Notes under the pieces: model-generated | Seen by the model: only the letters and a program-made list of their open reading frames with translations | The model's database searches: none | What the model was told of the DNA's origin: nothing | Assembly: GCA_046153015.1 (NCBI GenBank) | Contig: JBJXGF010000376.1 | Span: 1 to 5,616 of the forward strand | Direction: 5' to 3' | Origin: JBJXGF01 sp046153015 | GTDB lineage: Bacteria > Actinomycetota > Acidimicrobiia > Acidimicrobiales > CAIXPF01 | Length of the DNA stretch: 5,616 nucleotides | Shown: positions 1-5,392 of the stretch, in pieces | How the letters are laid out: every line of letters begins with the position of its first letter | Position numbering within the stretch: the stretch's first letter is position 1 | Position numbers and translations under genes: made by a program

Positions 1-501
1 ATCACCTCCACCTGCACCGGCAACTATCTCACCGCCGCCGGGCCCGCCGCCGCCGACTACGTGGGCTCCTACTTCCGGAAAGACACAAGCGACGGCCCCA
101 CGTACGCCAACGACCCGGACGCCACAAAGGCGCGCGACATCCTGAAGAAGGCGGGGCTCGACGAGAACGAGTTCAACAACAACTACGGCGTCTGGTGGGC
201 GATGCCGCTGGTTCAGATCATGAAGAACGCCGCGCAGCTGCCCGGTGGGGTGAGCAAGACCAACATCATGCTGGCTTCGTACTCGTTGAAGTTCGACCAT
301 CCGCTGAACCTGGGCACGGGCGCCAATCGCATCAAGTTCGAGATGAACGGTGTGAAGGACGTGGCCTACACCGAGGGCGCGCAGATGCAGCGCTGGACGC
401 TCGGGCCCGATGGTAAGGGCCGCTGGGTGCAGTTCGGCGACGTGATCGAGCAAAACGGCACGACCACGAACTGCGCGTGGGACGGCAAGGCCTGCAAGTA
501 G
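1..501 (+). CDS. ABC transporter substrate-binding lipoprotein, LivK-like, copy 1 (5' part outside window)
   Basis: The C-terminal 166 residues of a solute-binding protein are open from base 1 to the TAG at 499-501. The first visible residue aligns with residue 318 of the next complete copy, so about 317 residues (roughly 950 bp) lie to the left; a GTG at 61 is internal and is not a start. It begins in the strand carrying a conserved Cys (ITSTCTGN), then has the type A segment NNNYGVWWAMPLVQ, the DVAYTEGAQMQRW stretch, and ends in CAWDGKACK. Over this part it is closest to copy 2, including a 38-bp exact match (415-452 and 1989-2026). By family knowledge this is the back half of a type I binding protein that holds a small solute outside the membrane for an ABC importer. 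The ligand is unknown. No frameshift or damage is visible in this part. Confidence 0.93.
   Translation: MTSTCTGNYLTAAGPAAADYVGSYFRKDTSDGPTYANDPDATKARDILKKAGLDENEFNNNYGVWWAMPLVQIMKNAAQLPGGVSKTNIMLASYSLKFDHPLNLGTGANRIKFEMNGVKDVAYTEGAQMQRWTLGPDGKGRWVQFGDVIEQNGTTTNCAWDGKACK
415..452 (+). repeat. 38-bp exact repeat shared by copies 1 and 2
   Basis: Bases 415-452 are identical to 1989-2026, encoding the KGRWVQFGDVIEQ region near the C-terminus of the two type A copies. Confidence 0.88.
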
Positions 502-522
502 GCGCAGATGGTGCGCACGCGC

Positions 523-541
523 AAGCCGCGAGCGGCGGCTT
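523..541 (+). terminator. Candidate hairpin terminator after copy 1
   Basis: A perfect 7-bp inverted repeat (AAGCCGC / GCGGCTT) with a 5-nt loop lies 21 nt after the stop codon of copy 1. It has no T-run after it, so it is not a classical intrinsic terminator. Actinobacteria often have terminator-like hairpins without U-tails, so this is plausible but unproven. Confidence 0.35.
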
Positions 542-565
542 CGTAGGAGCCAACGAGGCAGGTAG

Positions 566-571
566 TAGGGT
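566..571 (+). promoter_or_regulatory. Candidate -10 box of copy 2 (TAGGGT)
   Basis: TAGGGT fits the actinobacterial TANNNT -10 pattern and is followed by C. It lies 58 nt upstream of the GTG at 624. The same TA[GC]GGTC box occurs 53 and 58 nt before the starts of copies 4 and 5, and this repeated position is the main support. No convincing -35 hexamer is seen at 16-19 bp. Confidence 0.35.
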
Positions 572-608
572 CTTCCCCGGTCGGGTGAGAGCCGCGCGGC
601 CGGGGAAG
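572..608 (+). promoter_or_regulatory. 5'-leader hairpin upstream of copy 2 ribosome-binding site
   Basis: CTTCCCCGG (572-580) and CCGGGGAAG (600-608) form a perfect 9-bp inverted repeat. Inside it, one T-G wobble and two further pairs extend the stem to 12 bp around a 13-nt loop. The hairpin starts right after the candidate -10 box and ends 4 nt before the AGGGGG ribosome-binding site. It could be an mRNA 5'-end stabiliser, an attenuator, a repressor operator, or a second terminator for copy 1. The sequence does not decide between these. Confidence 0.45.
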
Positions 609-612
609 AACC

Positions 613-626
613 AGGGGGTTTCGGTG
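613..626 (+). promoter_or_regulatory. Ribosome-binding site and GTG start of copy 2
   Basis: AGGGGG (613-618) sits 5 nt before the GTG at 624-626. This fixes the start: the reading frame stays open upstream to 477, but that extension overlaps the end of copy 1, has no such site and would bury the signal peptide. Starting at 624 also puts the lipobox cysteine at residue 23, as in the other copies. Confidence 0.75.
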
Positions 627-2075
627 CGACGTGGGAGACGAGCGCGCGTGTGCGCGCTGATCGCAGCGACGGCGTTCGCGGCTGCAGCGTGCGGGAGCGA
701 CGAAGGCGACGGGAAAGCCGCCTCGGCGTCGACCACGGCAGGGGGCGGCGCCGCGGCCACCACCGCTCAGGGAGGCGGTGATGAGTTCGGGCCCTCGAAG
801 GACAACCCCAAGGTCATCAACGGGCCGGAGGGATACAAGATCGACCTCTCCAAGTGCCCCTCCAACTGGAAGGACACCGACGGCGTCAGCGACACGGAGA
901 TCAAGCTGGCGCACAGCTTCGCCTTTTCCGGCCCCCTCGCCGCCAACGGCGGCATCTCCCGAGGCATCGACGCCTATCTCAAGCACATCAACGCCACCGA
1001 GGGCGGCGTCGCGGGCCGCAAGTTCAGCCTGACGATCAAGGACGACGCCTACGAGGCGGCGCGGGTCAAGGCCAACACCGACGAGCTGCTGGAGAGCGTC
1101 AAGCCGCTGGCCATGCCCGCCATGGCCGGGACTCCGGGCAACCTGGCCATCTACGACAAGATGAACGAGGTCTGCGTGCCGCATCTCTTCGTCGCGTCCG
1201 GTCACCCAGCGTTCGCCGATCCAGTGAACCATCCGTGGACCACCAACAGCTACCTCCTCTACCCGCCCGAGGGCGCCATCCTCGCCGAGTACGTGGCCGC
1301 CACCTACGGCAAGGGCGTGACCGTCGCCCAGCTGGTGCTGAACAACGACTTCGGGCTCTCCTACCGAGCCGGGTTCGACAAGAAGGCCAAGGAGCTCGGC
1401 ATCAACATCGTCAAGTCGGAGCTGTTCGAGACGAGCGCCCCGACTGTGACGAACGAGGTCACCACCTTGGCCTCCACCAACGCCGACGTGTACGTGATCT
1501 TCTCCGCCGGCACGCCGTGCAGCCAGGCCATCAGCTCCCAGGCGTCCACGTCGTGGCGGCCCAAGGGGAAGGTCATCTCGTCGACCTGCACCGGCAACTA
1601 CCTCACCGCCGCCGAGGGCGCAGCGGCTGACTACGTGGGCGCCTACTTCCGCAAGGACACGAGCGACGGCAACACCTACAAGGACGACCCCGACGCGCAA
1701 AAGGTCCGCGAGATCCTCAAACAGGCTGGCCACGACGAGAACGAGTTCAACAACAACTACGGGATGTGGTGGGCGCTGCCCCTCGTACAGCTCGTGAAGG
1801 AGGCTTCGGCTCGACCGGGCGGCCTGTCGCGCACGAACCTGATGATCGCGTCGCAGCGCTTCCGCTACGATCATCCGCTGGCCCTGGGCAAGCCCGGCAG
1901 CCGCATCAAGTTCGAAACGAACGGGCTGAAAGACGTGGCCTACACCGAGGGCGCGCAGACGCAGCGTTGGACGCTCGGGCCCGACGGCAAGGGCCGCTGG
2001 GTGCAGTTCGGCGACGTGATCGAGCAGAACGGCACCACCACGCCATGCGCGTGGGACGGCAAGACCTGCAAGTAA
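624..2075 (+). CDS. ABC transporter substrate-binding lipoprotein, LivK-like, copy 2 (type A)
   Basis: This 483-residue protein is complete. Residues 1-22 form a Sec-type lipoprotein signal (basic start, hydrophobic Ala-rich core, Ala-Ala-Ala before Cys23). Residues 24-55 are a Gly/Ala/Thr/Ser tether, and 56-90 a conserved pre-domain segment with Lys77-Cys78 and Trp82. The type I binding fold begins at about 92 (EIKLAHSFAFSG) and shows the family signature HINATEGGVAGRK (121-133), a DD at 140-141, GTPGN at 169-173 in the usual first pocket loop, CVPHL, NNDFGLSYRAGF (240-251) and the C-lobe. Extracytoplasmic cysteines are 78, 184, 299, 322, 475 and 482. Type A pocket features are SGPLAANGG, TTNSYLLYPPEG and NNNYGMWWALPLVQ. 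It should bind a small amino acid-like or other organic solute at the outer membrane face; the ligand is unknown. The gaps of 122 bp before and 136 bp after, each with hairpins, suggest its own transcript. No transporter partner is in the window. Confidence 0.93.
   Translation: MRRGRRARVCALIAATAFAAAACGSDEGDGKAASASTTAGGGAAATTAQGGGDEFGPSKDNPKVINGPEGYKIDLSKCPSNWKDTDGVSDTEIKLAHSFAFSGPLAANGGISRGIDAYLKHINATEGGVAGRKFSLTIKDDAYEAARVKANTDELLESVKPLAMPAMAGTPGNLAIYDKMNEVCVPHLFVASGHPAFADPVNHPWTTNSYLLYPPEGAILAEYVAATYGKGVTVAQLVLNNDFGLSYRAGFDKKAKELGINIVKSELFETSAPTVTNEVTTLASTNADVYVIFSAGTPCSQAISSQASTSWRPKGKVISSTCTGNYLTAAEGAAADYVGAYFRKDTSDGNTYKDDPDAQKVREILKQAGHDENEFNNNYGMWWALPLVQLVKEASARPGGLSRTNLMIASQRFRYDHPLALGKPGSRIKFETNGLKDVAYTEGAQTQRWTLGPDGKGRWVQFGDVIEQNGTTTPCAWDGKTCK
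1049..1090 (+). repeat. 42-bp exact repeat shared by copies 2 and 4
   Basis: Bases 1049-1090 are identical to 4201-4242 and encode YEAARVKANTDELL in the first lobe. Copy 3 differs at several bases at the same place, although it sits between them. Confidence 0.88.
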
Positions 2076-2097
2076 GCCGGGCAAGCACCGCCTGACC

Positions 2098-2118
2098 GGG
2101 GCGCGGGCCCTGCGCCCC
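2098..2118 (+). terminator. Candidate hairpin terminator after copy 2
   Basis: GGGGCGC (2098-2104) pairs with GCGCCCC (2112-2118) around a 7-nt loop, 22 nt after the TAA of copy 2. The next bases are C-rich with no T-run, so the call rests on position and stem strength only. Confidence 0.4.
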
Positions 2119-2169
2119 CGCCCGTGCGCGTGGCGGCGGCCGCGTCGCGCCACTGTCCTCGCCGGGTCC

Positions 2170-2194
2170 GGCGCGCCCCGAGCGGGGTCGCGCC
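2170..2194 (+). promoter_or_regulatory. 5'-leader hairpin upstream of copy 3 ribosome-binding site
   Basis: Bases 2170-2179 pair with 2184-2194 in a 10-bp GC-only stem with one bulged T (2188) and a GAGC tetraloop. It ends 6 nt before the AGGGGG site of copy 3, much as the hairpin of copy 2 ends 4 nt before its own. No clear TANNNT box is present at the position seen in the other copies; the aligned bases at 2151-2156 read CACTGT. The hairpin may be a leader structure or a terminator for read-through from copy 2. Confidence 0.4.
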
Positions 2195-2200
2195 ATGTCA

Positions 2201-2214
2201 AGGGGGTTCCGGTG
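2201..2214 (+). promoter_or_regulatory. Ribosome-binding site and GTG start of copy 3
   Basis: AGGGGG (2201-2206) is followed by 5 nt and GTG (2212-2214). The string AGGGGGTT[TC]CGGTG is the same as in copy 2 apart from one base, including the spacing. Confidence 0.75.
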
Positions 2215-3663
2215 AGAACAGGCAGACGAGGCGCGTGCGTCGCGCTCGGGGTCGCGGCGGCGTTGCTGGCCGCGTCGTGCGGCAGCAGCGACGACTCCGA
2301 CGAGGCGGCGCCCACCACGGAGAAGGGCGCGGCCACCACCGCCGCAGCGGGCGGGACCACCGCGAACAGCTTCGGCCCCGACCCGAAGAACCCGAAGGTG
2401 ATCCTCGGCCCCGAGGGCTACAAGATCGACACGGCGAAGTGCGCCGCCGGGTGGAAGGACAACGAGGGCACGACCGACACCGAGATCCGCATCGCGCAGA
2501 GCTGGGTGTTCACCGGCAACGTGGCCTCCGCCGGGCCGCAGTCGTTGGCCATGAAGGCGCTCATGGAGCACGTGAACGCCACCGAGGGCGGCGTCGCCGG
2601 CAAGAAGATCGTGTTCACCTCGAAAGACGACGGCTACGAGGCGGCCCGCACCAAGGCCAACGTCGACGAGCTGCTCGAGACGGTCAAGCCGTTGGCGTTC
2701 GCCGCGATCGACGCCACGCCGGGGAACCTGGCGGTCTACGACAAGCTCAACGAGTCCTGCGTGCCGCACCTGCTCGCCGCCACTGGGCACCCCGCCATGT
2801 CCGATCCGGTGAACCATCCCTGGACCACCGGCAGCTTCCTGGCGTATGAGATCGAGGGCTCGATCCTGGCCGAGTACGCCGCCACCCAGCTCGGCAAGGG
2901 CGGCACGGTCGCCGGCATGTTCATCAACAACGACGCCGGCATCGCCTACCGCAAGGGCTTCGAGAAGAAGGCCAAGGAGGCCGGCCTCAACCTGGTGAAG
3001 GCCGAGACGTTCGAGGCGGCGGCGGCCACGGTGACCAACGAGGTGACCACGCTGGCCTCCACGAACGCCGACGCGTTCTTCATCGCCACCATCGGCGCCA
3101 CGTGCACCCAGGGCATCAAGTCGCTCTCGGAGACATCGTGGAAGCCCAAGCTCAAGCTGATCGCCTCGGTGTGCGTGGCCAACACCCTGAGCGTCGCCGG
3201 CCCCGCGGCCGCCGACTTCGTCGAGGCCGGGTACCGCAAGACCACCGAGACCGCCGAGGCGATGCGGACCGACCCCGACGCCATCAAGATGAAGGAGATC
3301 CTCGAGAAGGGCGGCGTCGATGCGAGCGACCCCAATTCACACTCGGGATTCATCTACGGCTATCCGCTGGTGCAGATCCTGAAGAACGCGGCGAAGCTGC
3401 CCGGCGGCCTCACCCGCACGAACGTGATGCTGGCGGCGCAGTCGCTGGACTTCGACCATCCGAGCTACCTCTCGATCAACGGCAAGAAGATCAAGTTCCA
3501 GCTCAACGGCCTGAAAGACGTCGCGTACACCGAGGGCGCGGCGATGCAGCGCTGGGTGATCGACCCGGCCACCGGCGCCGGCGTGTGGAAGCCGTTCGGG
3601 GAGATCATCGAGCAGAACGGCCAGTCGGTCGCCTGCGCCTGGGACGGCAAGGCCTGTAAGTAG
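2212..3663 (+). CDS. ABC transporter substrate-binding lipoprotein, LivK-like, copy 3 (type B)
   Basis: This 483-residue protein is complete, from GTG to TAG. The signal peptide runs to residue 22 (core VALGVAAALLAAS) with the lipid-attachment Cys at 23. An acidic and Thr/Ala-rich tether spans about 24-52 and the conserved pre-domain segment spans 53-90 with Cys77 and Trp81. The binding domain starts at about 91 (EIRIAQSWVFTG), with HVNATEGGVAGKK (120-132), DD at 139-140, ATPGN at 168-172, NNDAGIAYRKGF (239-250) and FIYGYPLVQILKN (380-392). Cysteines 77, 183, 298, 321, 475 and 482 match the other copies. Type B features are TGNVASAGPQSLAMK and TTGSFLAYEIEG. In the N-lobe it departs from both copies 2 and 4 (AFAAIDATPGN against AMPAMAGTPGN; AAGWKD against PSNWKD), so its ligand may differ. 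Its C-lobe shares a 60-bp identical block with copy 4. The role is inferred to be solute capture at the cell surface; the ligand is unknown. Confidence 0.93.
   Translation: MRTGRRGACVALGVAAALLAASCGSSDDSDEAAPTTEKGAATTAAAGGTTANSFGPDPKNPKVILGPEGYKIDTAKCAAGWKDNEGTTDTEIRIAQSWVFTGNVASAGPQSLAMKALMEHVNATEGGVAGKKIVFTSKDDGYEAARTKANVDELLETVKPLAFAAIDATPGNLAVYDKLNESCVPHLLAATGHPAMSDPVNHPWTTGSFLAYEIEGSILAEYAATQLGKGGTVAGMFINNDAGIAYRKGFEKKAKEAGLNLVKAETFEAAAATVTNEVTTLASTNADAFFIATIGATCTQGIKSLSETSWKPKLKLIASVCVANTLSVAGPAAADFVEAGYRKTTETAEAMRTDPDAIKMKEILEKGGVDASDPNSHSGFIYGYPLVQILKNAAKLPGGLTRTNVMLAAQSLDFDHPSYLSINGKKIKFQLNGLKDVAYTEGAAMQRWVIDPATGAGVWKPFGEIIEQNGQSVACAWDGKACK
3349..3408 (+). repeat. 60-bp exact repeat shared by copies 3 and 4
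   Basis: Bases 3349-3408 are identical to 4916-4975, encoding FIYGYPLVQILKNAAKLPGG in both, with no synonymous change in 20 codons. The flanks diverge at once. This points to recent gene conversion or duplication. Confidence 0.9.
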
Positions 3664-3694
3664 GCCCGCTCGGGGACGGTTTCAGAACGGCCTG

Positions 3695-3728
3695 TTGATA
3701 ATCCTTGCCCGGGCGGACCCGCTAGGGT
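3695..3728 (+). promoter_or_regulatory. Candidate promoter of copy 4 (TTGATA ... TAGGGT)
   Basis: TAGGGT at 3723-3728 fits TANNNT and is followed by CC. TTGATA at 3695-3700 resembles a -35 box but lies 22 bp away, longer than the usual 16-19. The upstream region of copy 5 has the same arrangement (GTGACA, 22 bp, TACGGTCC). That agreement is the main reason to list it. The -10 box overlaps the hairpin at 3707-3738. Confidence 0.35.
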
Positions 3729-3738
3729 CCGCTCGGGT
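3707..3738 (+). terminator. Strong hairpin after copy 3, candidate terminator overlapping copy 4 promoter
   Basis: Bases 3707-3720 pair with 3725-3738 in a 14-bp stem with two G-T wobbles and a GCTA loop. It starts 44 nt after the stop of copy 3 and has no T-run on either strand. Its 3' arm contains most of the TAGGGT candidate -10 box of copy 4. It may therefore be a terminator for copy 3, an operator for copy 4, or both. Confidence 0.45.
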
Positions 3739-3764
3739 CCCGGTGTGACGGTTGACACGGCACT

Positions 3765-3778
3765 GGGGGATGAGGGTG
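3765..3778 (+). promoter_or_regulatory. Ribosome-binding site and GTG start of copy 4
   Basis: GGGGG (3765-3769) lies 6 nt before GTG at 3776-3778. Two earlier in-frame starts exist. TTG at 3752 lies upstream of the G-run and lacks a site. ATG at 3770 touches the G-run and leaves no spacing. Only the GTG at 3776 gives a lipobox Cys at residue 23 as in the other copies. The decamer GCACTGGGGG also precedes the start of copy 5. Confidence 0.7.
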
Positions 3779-5218
3779 AGAGCAAGCTCTAGAACGCGGT
3801 TGGGCGCGCTGTTGCTGTGCGCCGGGCTGGCAGCCGCGGGCTGCGGCAGCGACGGCGACGACGAGGCCACCGCGACCACGGTCGGCGGCGGCGCCTCGGC
3901 CACCACGGCGGCGGGCGGCGGCACGACCGCCAACAGCTTCGGGCCGAGCAAGGACAACCCGAAGATCATCCTCGGGCCCGAGGGCTACAAGCTCGACACC
4001 TCGAAGTGCCCGTCCAACTGGAAGGACGCCGAGGGGATCACCGAGACCGAGATCAAGCTGGCCCACAGCTTCGTGTTCTCGGGCAACCTGGCGGCGGCCG
4101 GGCCGCAGTCGCTGGCCATCAAGGCGCTGTTCGACTACGTGAACACCACCGAGGGCGGCGTCGGCGGCAAGAAGCTGACGCTCACCTCGAAAGACGACGG
4201 CTACGAGGCGGCGCGGGTCAAGGCCAACACCGACGAGCTGCTCGAAACGGTCAAGCCGCTGGCCATGCCGGCCATGGCCGGCACCCCGGGCAACCTGGCG
4301 GTGTACGACAAGCTCAACGAGCTCTGCGTGCCCCACCTGCTGGCCTCCACCGGGCACCCGGCGTTCTCCGACCCGGTGAACCACCCGTGGTCGACGGGCA
4401 GCTTCCTCGCCTACGCCATCGAAGGCAGCATCCAGGCGCAGTACGTGCACGACACCCTGGGCAAGGGCGCCACGGTGGCGGCGCTGGTGCTCAACAACGA
4501 CGCCGGCATCGCGTACCGCAACGGCTTCGAGAAGAAGGCGAAGGAGATCGGGATCAACCTGGTGAAGGCCGAGACCTTCGAGGCGTCGGCGGCCACGGTG
4601 ACCAACGAGATCACCACGTTGGCCTCGACGAACGCCGACGTGTTCCTCCTCCTCACCTCGGGCACCACGTGCACCCAGGCCATCCGGTCCCAGGCCGAGA
4701 CGTCGTGGAAGCCCAAGATGCGCCTCATCGCCAACGTGTGCACGGCCAACACCCTGGTGGCCGGCGCCGATCAGTCCGACGGGTACATCCAGGCTGGCCA
4801 CTTGAAGACCACGGCCAACGCCGAGCTGCAGAAGACCGACCCCGACGCCATGAAGATCAAGGAGATCGTGGAGAAGGCCGGGCTGGACCCGCTCGACGTG
4901 AACGCCAACAACGGCTTCATCTACGGCTATCCGCTGGTGCAGATCCTGAAGAACGCGGCGAAGCTGCCCGGCGGCGTGAGCCGCACCAACGTGATGCTGG
5001 CCGCCTGGTCGCTGGACTACGACCACCCGCTCTACGTGAGCCGCAACGGCAAGAAGATCAAGTTCCAGATGAACGGCCTGAAGGACGTGGCCTACACCGA
5101 GGGCGCAGTGATGCAGAAGTGGGTCACCGCCGCCGGCAAGTGGGAGCCCTTCACCGACGTGATCGAGCTCAACGGCCAGTCGACGCCGTGCGCCTGGGAC
5201 GGCAAGACCTGCAAGTAG
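3776..5218 (+). CDS. ABC transporter substrate-binding lipoprotein, LivK-like, copy 4 (type B)
   Basis: This 480-residue protein is complete, from GTG to TAG. The signal peptide spans 1-22 (core LGALLLCAGLAAAG) with Cys23 as lipid site, followed by a Gly/Ala/Thr tether to about 53. The pre-domain segment 54-90 contains Cys78 and Trp82. The binding fold starts at about 92 (EIKLAHSFVFSG) and has YVNTTEGGVGGKK (121-133), DD at 140-141, GTPGN (169-173), NNDAGIAYRNGF (240-251), NNGFIYGYPLVQ (378-389) and the tail CAWDGKTCK. Cysteines 78, 184, 299, 322, 472 and 479 are conserved. It is a mosaic: the N-lobe is closest to copy 2 (AMPAMAGTPGN; 42-bp exact match), while the pocket and C-lobe are closest to copy 3 (60-bp exact match). 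It is inferred to be a surface solute receptor for an importer encoded elsewhere; the ligand is unknown. A strong hairpin follows its stop by 15 nt. Confidence 0.93.
   Translation: MRASSRTRLGALLLCAGLAAAGCGSDGDDEATATTVGGGASATTAAGGGTTANSFGPSKDNPKIILGPEGYKLDTSKCPSNWKDAEGITETEIKLAHSFVFSGNLAAAGPQSLAIKALFDYVNTTEGGVGGKKLTLTSKDDGYEAARVKANTDELLETVKPLAMPAMAGTPGNLAVYDKLNELCVPHLLASTGHPAFSDPVNHPWSTGSFLAYAIEGSIQAQYVHDTLGKGATVAALVLNNDAGIAYRNGFEKKAKEIGINLVKAETFEASAATVTNEITTLASTNADVFLLLTSGTTCTQAIRSQAETSWKPKMRLIANVCTANTLVAGADQSDGYIQAGHLKTTANAELQKTDPDAMKIKEIVEKAGLDPLDVNANNGFIYGYPLVQILKNAAKLPGGVSRTNVMLAAWSLDYDHPLYVSRNGKKIKFQMNGLKDVAYTEGAVMQKWVTAAGKWEPFTDVIELNGQSTPCAWDGKTCK
3931..3999 (+). repeat. 69-bp near-exact repeat shared by copies 4 and 5
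   Basis: Bases 3931-3999 match 5548-5616 with a single difference (Leu CTC against Ile ATC). The match runs to the window edge, so its true length is not known. Confidence 0.9.
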
Positions 5219-5233
5219 CGCCTCGCTGACCGC

Positions 5234-5267
5234 GGTGCGCGCCCCGGCCTCGCGCGGGGCGCGCACC
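5234..5267 (+). terminator. Hairpin terminator after copy 4
   Basis: Bases 5234-5246 and 5255-5267 form a perfect 13-bp GC-rich inverted repeat with an 8-nt loop, 15 nt after the TAG of copy 4. No T-run follows. It is the strongest perfect stem in the window and its place fits a U-tail-less terminator that could act in either direction. Confidence 0.6.
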
Positions 5268-5303
5268 ATGCGGCCAACGGCCCGAACAAACTCGAACGCT
5301 CGC

Positions 5304-5337
5304 GTGACAACGGCCGAGCAGCAGGCCGCGGTACGGT
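5304..5337 (+). promoter_or_regulatory. Candidate promoter of copy 5 (GTGACA ... TACGGT)
   Basis: TACGGT (5332-5337) fits the TANNNT -10 pattern and lies 58 nt before the GTG at 5390. GTGACA (5304-5309) is 5 of 6 to TTGACA but with a 22-bp spacer. The spacing and the following CC match the upstream region of copy 4. About 35 nt between the terminator and this element hold nothing else I can recognise. Confidence 0.35.
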
Positions 5338-5379
5338 CCCGCCGGGTTTCGGTTCGCAGTGAAGTCGGGTCCTAGCACT

Positions 5380-5392
5380 GGGGGTGCACGTG
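5380..5392 (+). promoter_or_regulatory. Ribosome-binding site and GTG start of copy 5
   Basis: GGGGG (5380-5384) is 5 nt before GTG at 5390-5392, within the decamer GCACTGGGGG shared with copy 4. The start puts the lipobox Cys at residue 23. Confidence 0.7.

Noticed and set aside
477..623. Upstream extension of copy 2 to a start at 477
   Set aside because: It overlaps the last codons of copy 1 and puts 49 hydrophilic residues before the signal peptide. The GTG at 624 has a good ribosome-binding site.
624..692. Twin-arginine (Tat) export signal in copies 2 and 3
   Set aside because: Arg pairs are present, but the S/T-RR-x-F-L-K context is missing and copies 4 and 5 lack the pair. A Sec lipoprotein signal explains all four.
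854..1630. Overlapping + strand open frames of 100-470 codons inside copies 2, 3 and 4
   Set aside because: They are frame-shifted readings of the receptor genes, rich in Arg, Gly, His and Gln, without ribosome-binding sites or family motifs.
366..2360. Very long open frame on the - strand (664 codons)
   Set aside because: It lies opposite copies 1-3, crosses their gaps, has a low-complexity Arg/Ala/Val/Gly-rich translation and no recognisable domain. High-G+C genes commonly leave such open frames on the opposite strand.
3752..3757. Perfect TTGACA, either as a -35 box or as a TTG start for copy 4
   Set aside because: No -10-like hexamer lies 16-19 bp downstream (that position is the start codon of copy 4). 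As a start it has no ribosome-binding site and would break the Cys23 alignment.
3722..5269. Long open frame on the - strand (515 codons) opposite copy 4
   Set aside because: Same reason: it mirrors copy 4 in antisense, repeats the pattern seen opposite copies 2 and 3, and looks like a codon-bias artefact.
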